From: Thermococcus alcaliphilus | Lineage (GTDB): Archaea > Methanobacteriota_B > Thermococci > Thermococcales > Thermococcaceae | DNA: 64,000 bases | Assembly (NCBI RefSeq): GCF_024054535.1 | Contig: NZ_JAMXLV010000019.1 | Coordinates: forward strand, 1-64,000 | Direction: 5' to 3' | Shown: piece by piece, positions 27,427 to 36,376 of the stretch | Layout: the number at the start of each line of letters is the position of its first letter | Numbering within the stretch: position 1 is the first letter of the stretch | The notes under the pieces: generated by a model | What the model was told of the DNA's origin: nothing | Database searches by the model: none | Seen by the model: only the letters and a program-made list of their open reading frames with translations | Translations under genes and position numbers: made by a program

Positions 27427-27720
27427 TTGGATAAGGAGGATATGATAAAATCAATAAGGGAGCACAGCAACTACTCTAGAGAAATTTACGATATGCACGA
27501 GGACGTTATAAACGAGGCCCTAGAACATTATGACGAGCTGAAAGAAGAATATTTAAATGACCATTCGCGTGCTAGAATCGTTAGAATCGTGATAAACGAG
27601 GATAATAATTTGCCGTTGGCCATAGAGTTCCATCGGAAGGATGATTCCTTTAAAGGCTTCAGCATAGCAATAGGCAAGCCCTATATAAAGAATGGAAAGA
27701 GCAACGGGCATCAGGACTGA
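27427..27720 (+). CDS. Small conserved protein, 97 aa
   Basis: Not recognised. An acidic helical N-terminal half (EHSNYSREIYDMHEDVINEALEHYDELKEEYL) precedes a mixed strand-helix half. The TTG at 27427 is the longest start; an ATG at 27442 has GGAGG very close and is possible. Its last codons and stop run into the base of a strong hairpin (27724-27778), so its 3' end may derive from, or overlap, the mobile-element tail on the other strand. Confidence 0.55.
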   Translation: MDKEDMIKSIREHSNYSREIYDMHEDVINEALEHYDELKEEYLNDHSRARIVRIVINEDNNLPLAIEFHRKDDSFKGFSIAIGKPYIKNGKSNGHQD

Positions 27721-28012
27721 CCTCCTTCCCGCCTTTAGCGAGAGGCTAAGCTTTAATCCCTCGCTAAGGACGGGAAGGTTTACGGGCAACTCATTCCCTA
27801 CTCCCGCTGCCGGTTTCGGTTCAGCCCGAGGGGACGGTCTCGCCCCCATTACCCCTATCCCCAAAGGGGACTTGGGGTTATCGTTTTGACAACCTTCTTC
27901 AGTTTTTGACTACCCGAGAGGACAATTTTTTGAAGGACGCCTTACGGCGTCCACTCCCCTTCAGCTTGAAGGGGACACTTAAACTCCTCGCCTCATCAGG
28001 TTCTAAGTTTGA
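27720..28012 (-). ncRNA. GC-rich hairpin cluster resembling a tnpB 3' tail with guide-RNA scaffold
   Basis: About 290 nt without a conventional gene. On the minus strand it reads, in order: a 9-bp stem with a 3-nt loop (27955-27975), a 7-bp stem closed by a GUAA (GNRA) tetraloop (27935-27952), a nested C/G stem (27851-27878) and a long hairpin with arms 27724-27742 and 27760-27778. A TATA box (CTTTATATAGTA, 28031-28042) lies about 20-30 nt upstream of the first stem. An open frame through the distal half translates as ARPSPRAEPKPAAGVG ... LSEGLKLSLSLKAGRRS, which by memory resembles the C-terminal tail of thermococcal IS605-type TnpB, whose 3' end overlaps the guide RNA. No RuvC-like body is present. 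GC content is well above the flanks, as in structured RNAs of hyperthermophiles. Hairpins and promoter are seen; the TnpB link is inference. Confidence 0.55.
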
Positions 28013-28030
28013 CATCTTCAAGCTTCTTAT

Positions 28031-28042
28031 TACTATATAAAG
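28031..28042 (-). promoter_or_regulatory. TATA box upstream of the hairpin cluster
   Basis: The minus strand reads CTTTATATAGTA. It is downstream of the stop codon of the minus-strand metalloprotease gene, so it cannot serve that gene, and no protein start with a ribosome site follows. It is the expected distance ahead of the hairpin-rich stretch. Confidence 0.5.
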
Positions 28043-28093
28043 TTTAAAAGAGTTTCGGTTCTTTAAAGGTTACCCTTCAATTACTGCACCCTC

Positions 28094-29887
28094 CTAAAGG
28101 GCAGGTTTTCTGAGAGAAAAATAAAATCCATCTTCAATGACTCTTCCGTCGTATACTTGATAGCTTACTAGATAGTATGTTGGATTTTTGTATTTTCTTG
28201 TTCCATATCTATCTGCTCCGGCGATCCATATTATATAGTTGTCTTCCCGATATGGGTTTCTTATTGCCATTATTACGGATGTAAAGGGTGAGCTGTAAGT
28301 TTTTTCGGCGAATTCAATCTCTTTTATGTTTTGATCCGTTATTAAGAACGTTCTGACGTTTTCGAATTCGGCATTTTTCTCCAAAATCCATGTTCCGTTT
28401 GAGAGCACAAATCTTAAGGGGAAGTCCTCATCCAGTTGATCCACAACTTTATTACTCAAAGGACCACCTATGAGGATCATATCCTTCTCTAAATCTTCCT
28501 TAGTTATCTCCACATCGCTCTTTATTTCGACTTTTACCTCTCCCATCCACTGAGAGTAGAACCTCTGGAGATAATCTTTAACTATTTCGGCTGTTTCTCT
28601 ATCATAATCCACACCATTTTTGTCGGGGTTCTGTGTGCCGTAAACTATGATTATTTCTCCCTCCTTCACTCCATCATCCAGTGCTCTCAATGGAGTTACC
28701 GGTACTTTTTCTTCATAAAGGGCTTTTGCTTCACTTTCAGGCACCATATGGGCCAACTCTGTTAACATATTGAAGATGTACTCCTCCAAGGGCCTGTTAT
28801 TCTCAACGGCAATCTTGGCATATTTTTTGTATAGCTTTACAACATCCTCGATCCAAAATTCTCCCCATGCTTTCTCCATCTGAAGGGAAAGCTCGGCATA
28901 GTCTTTGTTTATTCCGCTTAGGGCAAAGTACGCCCAGGCATCTGCAAAGCTTTCGTATATCATGGTTGTATCGCTCCAAAAGTGTATGTCATAGGTTGCC
29001 AAGTAAGGCATGTCCTCCTCTATGGTGTCTTCAAGGTATTTGAGAGGCTTTACTTTGTACCCGTAATACTCGTTGAGCTTGGCTGTAGTTAGGTCGTGCC
29101 CAAGTTCGTGGTATATGAACTCCAGAATCCACAATTTGTCAAATTCTGAATTGTTCACATAAACACTGTTTAGCGGAAGCCCAAAAATTGTATCCTTTGC
29201 CCTAAGAAATCCCCAGTATGTTTTGGGAGGGTTTCTTCTGACCAATGGAAGCATTCCTCCGGAGCCATAAATTACAGTCTCATTCACTTTTTCCCTAAAG
29301 CTGTGTCCATGAATGCAGACCAGATATGGAAAATGAAACTCGAAGCGAACGTTGGTCAAGTTCATATATGGTTCCATGAACTCATCTGGTGGGAGTAGAG
29401 TTATGGCAGAAGCATAAACTTCTAGGTCTTCATTGTAGTAATTCTCATGGCTCCTAAAGAATTCCATGAAGTTTGTATCTTGGGAAAACTCCCTCAGGGC
29501 GTCCACTATTTCGTCAAGCTCTTGATCCTGCCATTCAGTGTAGATCCTCTCCATCTTCGGTGGCTCTGAGAACTGCAGAAGGTACGCGTCAATGATGAAT
29601 AGCCTATAGTCCCTCTCTGGAATAGTCTTTGCATCCTTGAAATATTCCCTAAGTATCTCTACCGCCCTGTGGTTTCTGTATTTCCAAAACCAGTGTTTTA
29701 CATCGTTGATGTACCCCTCTCTATTGAGGACGAACTCATCGTGACCAAATGCAAGGTAGTAAACAATCGATAGGAGCTCTTCATTTGGGTTTATCTTTAT
29801 TAGAACACTATTCCGCTGGAACTGATACGCACTAACGTTTGGAGCCAGGAGAAAGATAAGCAGGAGTGCCAAGAGCCTGCGCTTCAT
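28094..29887 (-). CDS. Exported HELGH metalloprotease-like protein (DUF4932-like)
   Basis: About 597 residues. A signal peptide (MKRRLLALLLIFLLAPNVSA) is followed by a large helical domain with a zinc-peptidase motif YHELGHD near residue 262 and a downstream YESFADAW segment near 305 that could supply the third ligand. The C-terminal 200 residues are strand-rich with an ILIGGPLSNKVVDQL segment and an IIWIAGADRYGTR segment, reminiscent of domains found in archaeal S-layer-associated proteins. It likely acts outside the cell on proteins or the envelope. ATG 29887 is chosen because the signal peptide begins there. Confidence 0.72.
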   Translation of the reverse strand: MKRRLLALLLIFLLAPNVSAYQFQRNSVLIKINPNEELLSIVYYLAFGHDEFVLNREGYINDVKHWFWKYRNHRAVEILREYFKDAKTIPERDYRLFIIDAYLLQFSEPPKMERIYTEWQDQELDEIVDALREFSQDTNFMEFFRSHENYYNEDLEVYASAITLLPPDEFMEPYMNLTNVRFEFHFPYLVCIHGHSFREKVNETVIYGSGGMLPLVRRNPPKTYWGFLRAKDTIFGLPLNSVYVNNSEFDKLWILEFIYHELGHDLTTAKLNEYYGYKVKPLKYLEDTIEEDMPYLATYDIHFWSDTTMIYESFADAWAYFALSGINKDYAELSLQMEKAWGEFWIEDVVKLYKKYAKIAVENNRPLEEYIFNMLTELAHMVPESEAKALYEEKVPVTPLRALDDGVKEGEIIIVYGTQNPDKNGVDYDRETAEIVKDYLQRFYSQWMGEVKVEIKSDVEITKEDLEKDMILIGGPLSNKVVDQLDEDFPLRFVLSNGTWILEKNAEFENVRTFLITDQNIKEIEFAEKTYSSPFTSVIMAIRNPYREDNYIIWIAGADRYGTRKYKNPTYYLVSYQVYDGRVIEDGFYFSLRKPAL

Positions 29888-29976
29888 ATGCATCACACTA
29901 ATTTTTCATTCGATATATTTAAACTCTCTGCAAAACTTTAAAATACCATGCTCCAACTTTGTTAGGGTGACCTAAA

Positions 29977-30948
29977 ATGAAGAGAATGGTAATACTGTTT
30001 GTACTTATCCTTTTTCTAGCTCCATTAACTACCGCTCAGGAGAAGCCTTTAGTGGTCACGAGCATAGCCCCAATAGCAGAGATACTTAGGGAAGCCTTTG
30101 GAGATACCGTTCAGGTGGAATACCTCGTTCCTCTTGGAGTTGATCCTCATCAATACCAGCTTACACCGGATCAGATTGAGGAGATTCAAAGGGCAGATGT
30201 TGTAGTTACAATTGGTCACTTGCCAGCTGAAGAAAAAATAGAGGAGCTCAAGCGAGAAGGCATCTTGAAAGGTAAGGTTCTTGGGATAGAGGATTATCAA
30301 AGATACGGCTTTCGCTATCTCCCTGAGAGGTGGTACAACAACAAGTACAATCTTCACGGCATTTGGCTTGACCCCTATAATGCCCTTGCCATAGCTGAAG
30401 CCGTAAAGGATGCTTTAGCTAACTCCCCTGCATACACTTCCCTGGATTCTCGGTTTTCAGAGTTTGAGGCAAAACTCGAAGGGATTGTCTTAGCATATCA
30501 AAAATTGGGCTTGGAAGGGAAGAAGGCATTGATAGAGCTCCCCTCTCAACAGTATACTTTGGAGTGGATGGGAATTATAGCGGTTGACTCTATAAAACCT
30601 GAAGAAGAAGTCCCAGCTAAGAGTGTGGATGAGCTCCTTACTGTTGCAAAAACGGTTGATGTAATAGTTTACTCGGAGGAATCTCCAGAACCTTTGAAAA
30701 GTGCTGCCCTTGAGCTTTCAAAAAGAACAGGAATCCCAGTGGTCAAAGTTTCTGTTATGTGGAGTGGGAGGGATTATACCGAAGTTTTAGCCCAAAATTC
30801 TGCCAATATAGCATCCGCATTTAGAAGCTATGCTCCGGAGCAAGGGCAGACATTCCAGCAAACAAACCTCAACACAACGTATATTCTCCTTGCCCTTGTG
30901 GTAGGCATTACCCTTGGGACAGCTCTCGGTGTAATAATAAAAAATTAA
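29977..30948 (+). CDS. Metal-binding protein of the ZnuA/A9 family, membrane-anchored, no ABC partner nearby
   Basis: 323 residues. A signal peptide (about 1-20) leads into a cluster A-I substrate-binding fold: VVTSIAPIAEILREAFGD, then GVDPHQYQLTP (His near 57) and NLHGIWLDP (His near 127), as in zinc or manganese binding proteins. A C-terminal hydrophobic segment (YILLALVVGITLGTALGVII) anchors it to the membrane, unusual for this family. No permease or ATPase for metals is adjacent: the downstream operon is convergent and of another type. Either it serves a distant transporter or it delivers or senses metal. Confidence 0.82.
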   Translation: MKRMVILFVLILFLAPLTTAQEKPLVVTSIAPIAEILREAFGDTVQVEYLVPLGVDPHQYQLTPDQIEEIQRADVVVTIGHLPAEEKIEELKREGILKGKVLGIEDYQRYGFRYLPERWYNNKYNLHGIWLDPYNALAIAEAVKDALANSPAYTSLDSRFSEFEAKLEGIVLAYQKLGLEGKKALIELPSQQYTLEWMGIIAVDSIKPEEEVPAKSVDELLTVAKTVDVIVYSEESPEPLKSAALELSKRTGIPVVKVSVMWSGRDYTEVLAQNSANIASAFRSYAPEQGQTFQQTNLNTTYILLALVVGITLGTALGVIIKN

Positions 30949-30954
30949 GAGAGT

Positions 30955-31860
30955 TCACTCTCTCTTGTAGGGCTTTCCATCGGCCTTTGGAGGCCTTACT
31001 TTTCCTATTATTCCTGCCACAATGATTAATGTCACTAGGTATGGAAGTGTAGCAACAAACTGCCATGGAATGATTCTCTGAACCTCTGGATTCGTTCTTA
31101 CCCATACTGAGAGGTTGTCGAAGAATCCGAAAATGAATCCTCCAAGGAGAGCCCTTAACGGGTTCCATCCGCTGAACACCATATTTGCCAGGGCGATAAA
31201 TCCTCTGCCTGCTGAAAGCTGCTTTGTGACCGTTCCAAGCCAGTCTACACTCATGAATGCCCCGCCAAGTCCTGCAAGCGTTGCTCCATACACTGTGGCT
31301 AGAAATCTATAGCGCTCAACGTTTATACCTAGTGCATCCGCTGCTTCCGGATTTTCACCTACCGCTCTTATTCTAAGTCCTAGTGGAGTTCTGAAGAGAA
31401 CCCAGTGGGTTAAGATTGCTATGGCAATTGTCACGAGAACCATTGGACTTAGACTTCCGTAGGGGGTGTTTATTATCGGTGTAACCCTGAAGTTCGTCGG
31501 AACTTGATGCTGACCTGCAGTTCCCCAGTATGCTGGAATTCCAAAGGCTACAACACCTAATGCAAGAAGGTTAACTCCGATACCCGGAATCACATGATCT
31601 CCCTTTAGATAGACGGTAATAAATCCGTGGAGCATCCCTAGAAGCATCCCTATAAAAGCCCCACCAAGAAGGCCGATCCATGGACTTCCTGTTATTTCTG
31701 CGAATATTGCTCCAAAGAAGGCGCTCATGAGGAGTATTCCCTCATATCCTATGTTTACAACACCGGCTCTCTCGCTCACTACAGCCCCCACGCTTGTAAG
31801 CACCAGTGGAACCATTGCCGTTAGTGCTCCTATAAGTGTTGAAATGACTGCCTCAATCAT
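30955..31860 (-). CDS. Nucleoside-type ABC importer, permease 2
   Basis: 301 residues, about eight to nine membrane segments, BPD_transp_2 family (branched-chain, ribose and nucleoside permeases). The motif GENPEAADALGINVERYR and AGLGGAFMSVD match the YufQ/NupQ subunit of BmpA-dependent nucleoside importers. Last gene of a four-gene unit (lipoprotein, ATPase, permease 1, permease 2), overlapping the previous permease by 4 nt. Confidence 0.88.
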   Translation of the reverse strand: MIEAVISTLIGALTAMVPLVLTSVGAVVSERAGVVNIGYEGILLMSAFFGAIFAEITGSPWIGLLGGAFIGMLLGMLHGFITVYLKGDHVIPGIGVNLLALGVVAFGIPAYWGTAGQHQVPTNFRVTPIINTPYGSLSPMVLVTIAIAILTHWVLFRTPLGLRIRAVGENPEAADALGINVERYRFLATVYGATLAGLGGAFMSVDWLGTVTKQLSAGRGFIALANMVFSGWNPLRALLGGFIFGFFDNLSVWVRTNPEVQRIIPWQFVATLPYLVTLIIVAGIIGKVRPPKADGKPYKRE

Positions 31861-32888
31861 TTTCTCACCACCCTCTTTAGAAGGTCTAAAAGTCCTGGAA
31901 CTGCAACGGCAACAACTATCACACCCTGAACCATTCTCACCATCTCTAACGGGACTCCTGCTTCAATCTGCATAGCTGTGGCTCCAGCTTTAAGCATTCC
32001 AAAGAATATACCGCTGAATATTATTCCAAGCGGGTGATTTCTTCCTACTAAGGAAACACCTATTCCATCAAATCCGTAGCCGTAGATGTTCGCCATTCCT
32101 TGGCTTATTGCATAGCTTGGAGGTCTTCCCATGACTTCCGTTGCTCCGGCAAGGCCGCTCATAATACCTCCAAGTAGGAAAGACCATATAACTGCTTTCT
32201 TTGGGTTTATTCCACCATAACGAGCTGCTCTCTCATTGTATCCGCTTACTCTAAGTTCATACCCCAACTCAGTGTGCCAGAGGATGTAGTATGTGATGAG
32301 GGCTGCTATTACCGAAATCGCAAAGGCCCATGAAAGCTCACTTCCTTTCATTATTATCGGAAACCTTGCACTAGCCGGGACTGCTATTGTCTTATTTGGA
32401 TCTTCGGGATTTGGTATTTTTTGCAGGACTATGTAGAGGGCTATGAAGTAGGCCATCCAGTTGAGCATGATTGTAGATACAACTTCATTTACTCCTCTTA
32501 GAACCTTTAGGAAGGCAGGAATTGCCATCCATGCGATTCCTGCTATTATTCCACCAAGAAGGCCCATTAAAATGTTTCCCCAGAGGTTTGTTAGCAGGAT
32601 TGCCGCTATAGCTCCAAAATATACTGTACCTTCCCCACCAATGTTAAAAAGTCCTGTTCTCGCTCCTATCCCAAAGGTCAAAGCGGTTAATATTATGGGG
32701 GTTGCTGCACTTAGTGTCATGGCCCATCCGTACTTTGAGCCTACGGCTCCGTCAAAAAGTGCCACGTAAGCCTTAACTGGGCTGTAGCCTGAGAACGCTA
32801 GTATAATTCCTCCAACTACAATTCCAATCACTATCGCTATCAGGCTCTCTACAAGTGGCTTTGCGAATCCTTTGATGTCAACTCTCAT
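31857..32888 (-). CDS. Nucleoside-type ABC importer, permease 1
   Basis: 343 residues with about nine to ten membrane segments, same family. GYNERAARYGGINPKKA is the ATPase-coupling segment and FNIGGEGTVYFGAIAA a conserved helix, both as in YufP/NupP. It overlaps the ATPase gene by 11 nt upstream and the second permease by 4 nt downstream. It forms a heterodimer channel with the second permease. Confidence 0.88.
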   Translation of the reverse strand: MRVDIKGFAKPLVESLIAIVIGIVVGGIILAFSGYSPVKAYVALFDGAVGSKYGWAMTLSAATPIILTALTFGIGARTGLFNIGGEGTVYFGAIAAILLTNLWGNILMGLLGGIIAGIAWMAIPAFLKVLRGVNEVVSTIMLNWMAYFIALYIVLQKIPNPEDPNKTIAVPASARFPIIMKGSELSWAFAISVIAALITYYILWHTELGYELRVSGYNERAARYGGINPKKAVIWSFLLGGIMSGLAGATEVMGRPPSYAISQGMANIYGYGFDGIGVSLVGRNHPLGIIFSGIFFGMLKAGATAMQIEAGVPLEMVRMVQGVIVVAVAVPGLLDLLKRVVRK

Positions 32889-34407
32889 GCTTGATACCTC
32901 CCATCATTAGTCCTATTTGCTCTTCGGTAACCTCTTCAGGCTTTACTATGCCTACAAATTCGCCCTCATAGATTATCGCCATTCTATCACTGAGTTGCAG
33001 TACTTCGTCGAGATCAGCAGAAACCAGAAGAACGGCCTTGTTTTCGTTTCTAAGCTTTATCAGGTAGTTTCTTATGTACTCGGTTGACGCGACGTCTACA
33101 CCTCTCGTTGGTTGAGATGCGATTATAAATTCGGGCTCTTTGCTGACTTCCCTTGCAACTATGAGCTTTTGCTGGTTTCCTCCGCTCAGGCTCTTTACGG
33201 GAGCCTCTATACTTGGGACAACAACTTCAAAATCCTTCACGAGCTTTGCCGCATGTTCTTTAACCTTGTCCCACCTTATAAGTCCCAACGGCCCTCTAAA
33301 AGTCTCTCTCCAGTGGAGCCCGAGAATTGAATTTTCGGCTACACTCATTTCTGTGACTAGTCCCATATGGATTCTGTCCTCTGGAATATGTGCCACTCCG
33401 AGATCATAGAGCTCCCTTGGTGGTCTACCAGTTATATCTTTGCCGTTGAGGATTACCTTACCCTTTTCTATTCTCCTTAACCCGCTTATCGCTTCTATAA
33501 GCTCGGTTTGTCCGTTGCCCTCTACACCAGCTATTCCGAATATTTCCCCTGCCCTCACTTCAAATGTCAGCCCTTTTACTGCATCTTCGCCTCTGTCCCC
33601 CTTTACCCATAGATCCCTTACCTCAAGAACGGGTTTCCCAGCTTCTTTTGGTGGTTTCTCTATCCTGAGAACAACTTCTCTCCCAACCATCATTTTGGCG
33701 AGTTCTTTTGGAGATGTCTCGCTTGTGTTGACGGTTCCTATTACTTCCCCCTTTCTCAGAACGGTTACCCTGTCGGTTATCTCCATGACCTCTCTTAGCT
33801 TGTGGCTTATGAATATTATCGTTGTACCCTGTGCTTTTAGCTTTCTAAGAACATCAAAGAGCTCCTTGACCTCTATTGGTGTTAACACTGCAGTTGGCTC
33901 ATCCAAAATGAGAACATCAACATCTCTATATAGGGTTTTTAATATCTCGATTCTCTGCTGAACGCCCACCGGAAGGTTTTCGACGGGTACATCAAGGGGA
34001 ACTTGAAAGTTCAGCTCATCCATAAGTTTTTGTAACTTCTCCTTTGCTTTCTCAACATCTATCTTTGAGAAAAGCCCGTGGCCTTCCATTCCAAGTATAA
34101 TATTATGAAGACCATCAAAAACATCAACGAGAGTAAAATGCTGATGAACCATCCCAATTCCATTCGCAAGAGCATCTGCGGGGCTCTTAAATCTCACTTC
34201 TTTACCATTAACAAAGATTTTACCCTCTGTTGGATGGAGCATTCCAGAGAGTATTTTCATTAAAGTTGTTTTTCCAGCTCCATTCTCACCCAACAAACCG
34301 TGAATCTCACCTTTTTTTACGGAAAAATCAACACCTTTCAAAGCCTTTGTTCCGTCTGGATATATCTTGACGATCCCTTTCATCTCGATAATTGGAACTT
34401 CTTCCAT
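32878..34407 (-). CDS. Nucleoside-type ABC importer, double ATPase subunit
   Basis: 509 residues with two ABC domains in one chain. The first has Walker A GENGAGKTTLM (about 40), signature LPVGVQQRIEILK and Walker B VLILDEPTAVLTP. The second has the degenerate Walker A GVEGNGQTELIE (about 295) usual for this subgroup and a normal signature LSGGNQQKLIVARE. This is the RbsA/YufO layout. It energises the two permeases downstream, fed by the BmpA-type lipoprotein upstream. Confidence 0.9.
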   Translation of the reverse strand: MEEVPIIEMKGIVKIYPDGTKALKGVDFSVKKGEIHGLLGENGAGKTTLMKILSGMLHPTEGKIFVNGKEVRFKSPADALANGIGMVHQHFTLVDVFDGLHNIILGMEGHGLFSKIDVEKAKEKLQKLMDELNFQVPLDVPVENLPVGVQQRIEILKTLYRDVDVLILDEPTAVLTPIEVKELFDVLRKLKAQGTTIIFISHKLREVMEITDRVTVLRKGEVIGTVNTSETSPKELAKMMVGREVVLRIEKPPKEAGKPVLEVRDLWVKGDRGEDAVKGLTFEVRAGEIFGIAGVEGNGQTELIEAISGLRRIEKGKVILNGKDITGRPPRELYDLGVAHIPEDRIHMGLVTEMSVAENSILGLHWRETFRGPLGLIRWDKVKEHAAKLVKDFEVVVPSIEAPVKSLSGGNQQKLIVAREVSKEPEFIIASQPTRGVDVASTEYIRNYLIKLRNENKAVLLVSADLDEVLQLSDRMAIIYEGEFVGIVKPEEVTEEQIGLMMGGIKHES

Positions 34408-34453
34408 AAATGCACCCCCAAGAAGCTGTAAAATTTAAAATAGAAAGGAGAAA

Positions 34454-35722
34454 TCAGCCGCTTTCCCACTGCTTTGCTAACTCCTCCATTTCCTGCCATG
34501 TTTGGGCGTTTCTTAAGGCTTCTATCTGGTCTTTTGTGGTTGCCATTGGAACCTTTATCTCTCCGCTCTTGATTTTCTCTTCAAGTTCTTTTACTGCATT
34601 CCAGATCCAGTCTGGAACTTGCTTTCTTGTCTCCTCGAGCTTGGCAAATAGCTCATCTTCGCTGGTAAAGCCGAGCTCCTTGAGCTTCTGCTTCTTGGTT
34701 TCCTCTGGCAGTGAGTTAAACATCTCTTTGACATCGTCGATAGTGCTTACCCCAACACCACCTTCTTTTAGTCCAAGCTCCATTATTCCTCCTTGCCAGT
34801 TGCCCTTGACGGCCATCTCTACAGCCTTGTATACACCTACATCAACTCTCTTCATCATTGAAGCGATTATAACTCCCGGTTTAATCCAATCTTGAGCTGA
34901 GTCGACACCTACTGCAAACGGTGGCCCCATGTCTTTTCCTTGGCTCTGGAGGTACTCATAGACGGCATCGAAGACACCCAATCCTACTGCACCAGCTATT
35001 TGGTAAATCACCCAAGCTCCCTGTCCGAGCTGGGCTTGAGCGGCTGTTTTACCCTTTGCCGGGTCTGTGAATGAACCGGTGTAAGTGTATAAGATGTCAA
35101 TGTTAACCTCTTTTCCAGTCTTTTGCTTGTAGTAATCTTCGGCCCAAGCAACACCAAACCTGTATCCACCTTCGAATTTATAGAGCACTGGGATTTCAAT
35201 ACCAAGAACAGCTCCAACTTTGTCTTTGCCGTCGTTAGCTGCAATTAAACCGGCTAAAGCTCCAATTAAAGCAGAGCCCTCGTTTTCTTTGAAGAGAATG
35301 CTCACGACATTTGGCTTGTCTGGGACAAATCCATCAACTATGGCGAACTTTTGGTTGGGGAACTCATCTGCTACTTGCTTTATTGCATCGGTCATCATAA
35401 ATCCAACTGCGATAATGATGTCGTATTCTCCCTTTTGGGCTAAGCTTCTGAGGTTTGGCAAGTAATCGGATTCACTGTTGCTTTGTACTTCCTTAAGTTC
35501 AAGGTTGAAGTCCTTTGCAGCCCTTGAAGCACCTAGGTATGCCATATCGTTGAAGCTAAGATCACCTCTTCCACCGACATCATAAACCACTGCAATTTTT
35601 CCCGCGTATTGGGGAGTGCTTGTTTGTGTTTCTGTCTTTCCTCCTCCGCCAATACAGCCACTTACAGCAACGCTAAATAGTAAAATTCCTACTAAAAACA
35701 CTGCTAATCCTCTATTCTTCAT
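34454..35722 (-). CDS. BmpA/Med-family substrate-binding lipoprotein
   Basis: About 422 residues. Lipoprotein signal with lipobox VAVSGC, a short T/Q-rich linker, then the BMP fold: VYDVGGRGDLSFNDMAYLGA, SESDYLPNLRSLAQKGEYDIIIAVGF and VGVDSAQDWIKPGVIIASMMKR. This family binds purine nucleosides in bacteria, so nucleoside uptake is the best guess; sugar or other ligands are possible. A C-terminal helical extension follows. ATG 35722 has GGAGGTCGATCT; an upstream ATG at 35737 does not. Minus-strand TATA box at about 35770-35780. First gene of the importer operon. Confidence 0.88.
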   Translation of the reverse strand: MKNRGLAVFLVGILLFSVAVSGCIGGGGKTETQTSTPQYAGKIAVVYDVGGRGDLSFNDMAYLGASRAAKDFNLELKEVQSNSESDYLPNLRSLAQKGEYDIIIAVGFMMTDAIKQVADEFPNQKFAIVDGFVPDKPNVVSILFKENEGSALIGALAGLIAANDGKDKVGAVLGIEIPVLYKFEGGYRFGVAWAEDYYKQKTGKEVNIDILYTYTGSFTDPAKGKTAAQAQLGQGAWVIYQIAGAVGLGVFDAVYEYLQSQGKDMGPPFAVGVDSAQDWIKPGVIIASMMKRVDVGVYKAVEMAVKGNWQGGIMELGLKEGGVGVSTIDDVKEMFNSLPEETKKQKLKELGFTSEDELFAKLEETRKQVPDWIWNAVKELEEKIKSGEIKVPMATTKDQIEALRNAQTWQEMEELAKQWESG

Positions 35723-35769
35723 TAGATCGACCTCCATGGGGAGTTATCGTATGAGAGTGAGAACAATAA

Positions 35770-35780
35770 GAATATATACT
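35770..35780 (-). promoter_or_regulatory. TATA box of the nucleoside importer operon
   Basis: The minus strand reads AGTATATATTC about 50-60 nt upstream of the lipoprotein start. A plus-strand promoter (GTTTTTAAAG, about 35810-35819) for the next gene lies back to back. Confidence 0.5.
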
Positions 35781-35848
35781 TTATGGTCATTTTTGGGCAA
35801 CTGCCTCAGGTTTTTAAAGGGTTTAATTCTACTGAGTGAGGGAGTGAT

Positions 35849-36304
35849 ATGCTTAAAGAGATAGCGAGCCTTGAAAGGGGTGTGATTTTACTTACGGGGG
35901 ATGCCAAGAAGCTCGCAAGGATATTTCTCAACCTATGGCTTTCTAAAGGTAAAGTTTTCCTTGTGGAATACCTCCCTTTTGAGGTGAATTACCCAGAGAA
36001 AGTCTTTATAGGGGGCATTGAAGAAGGATTTGAATTTGACGGGTATGTGGTCTATTCACTTCTCTCCAGACCAAAATCAGAGAGAGCCAAGTATTATTCG
36101 TTCATAGCAGAACATAGGGATAAGCTTATCCTTATATACGAGCCCAAGTACTTCAGAGATTCCCTTTTTAGATATGCCCTCAAGGATTTAGTGGATTATC
36201 TGGTCGCTTACAAGCGTGAGACTATGGGAATGGATAGAGTTGACGTTTATAAGCTTGAAGAGGGTAGAGTCGTTAAAAAGAAAACCTACGTGAGGAGATT
36301 TTGA
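35849..36304 (+). CDS. Hypothetical protein with a degenerate RecA-like look, 151 aa
   Basis: Not recognised with certainty. The start (GVILLTGDAKKLARIFLNLWLSKGKVFLVEY) resembles the first strand, loop and helix of a RecA/KaiC-like fold, but the P-loop lacks the GKT lysine-threonine pair, so nucleotide binding is doubtful. The tail is basic (VVKKKTYVRRF). ATG 35849 follows GGGAGTGAT. It precedes the phosphohexomutase by 73 nt and may be co-transcribed. Confidence 0.6.
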   Translation: MLKEIASLERGVILLTGDAKKLARIFLNLWLSKGKVFLVEYLPFEVNYPEKVFIGGIEEGFEFDGYVVYSLLSRPKSERAKYYSFIAEHRDKLILIYEPKYFRDSLFRYALKDLVDYLVAYKRETMGMDRVDVYKLEEGRVVKKKTYVRRF

Positions 36305-36376
36305 GAGAGATGAAATAAAAAATCTTTTAACTTAGCCTCGTACTTCTTAGTGTTTAGCGTTCATAGGGTGATTCTC

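Noticed and set aside
27553-27864. Minus-strand open frame of 103 codons through the hairpin cluster as an independent gene
   Set aside because: It begins at a TTG without a ribosome site and ends inside the 97-aa gene. Its codons are forced by the hairpins. I treat it as the trace of a TnpB tail rather than a working gene.
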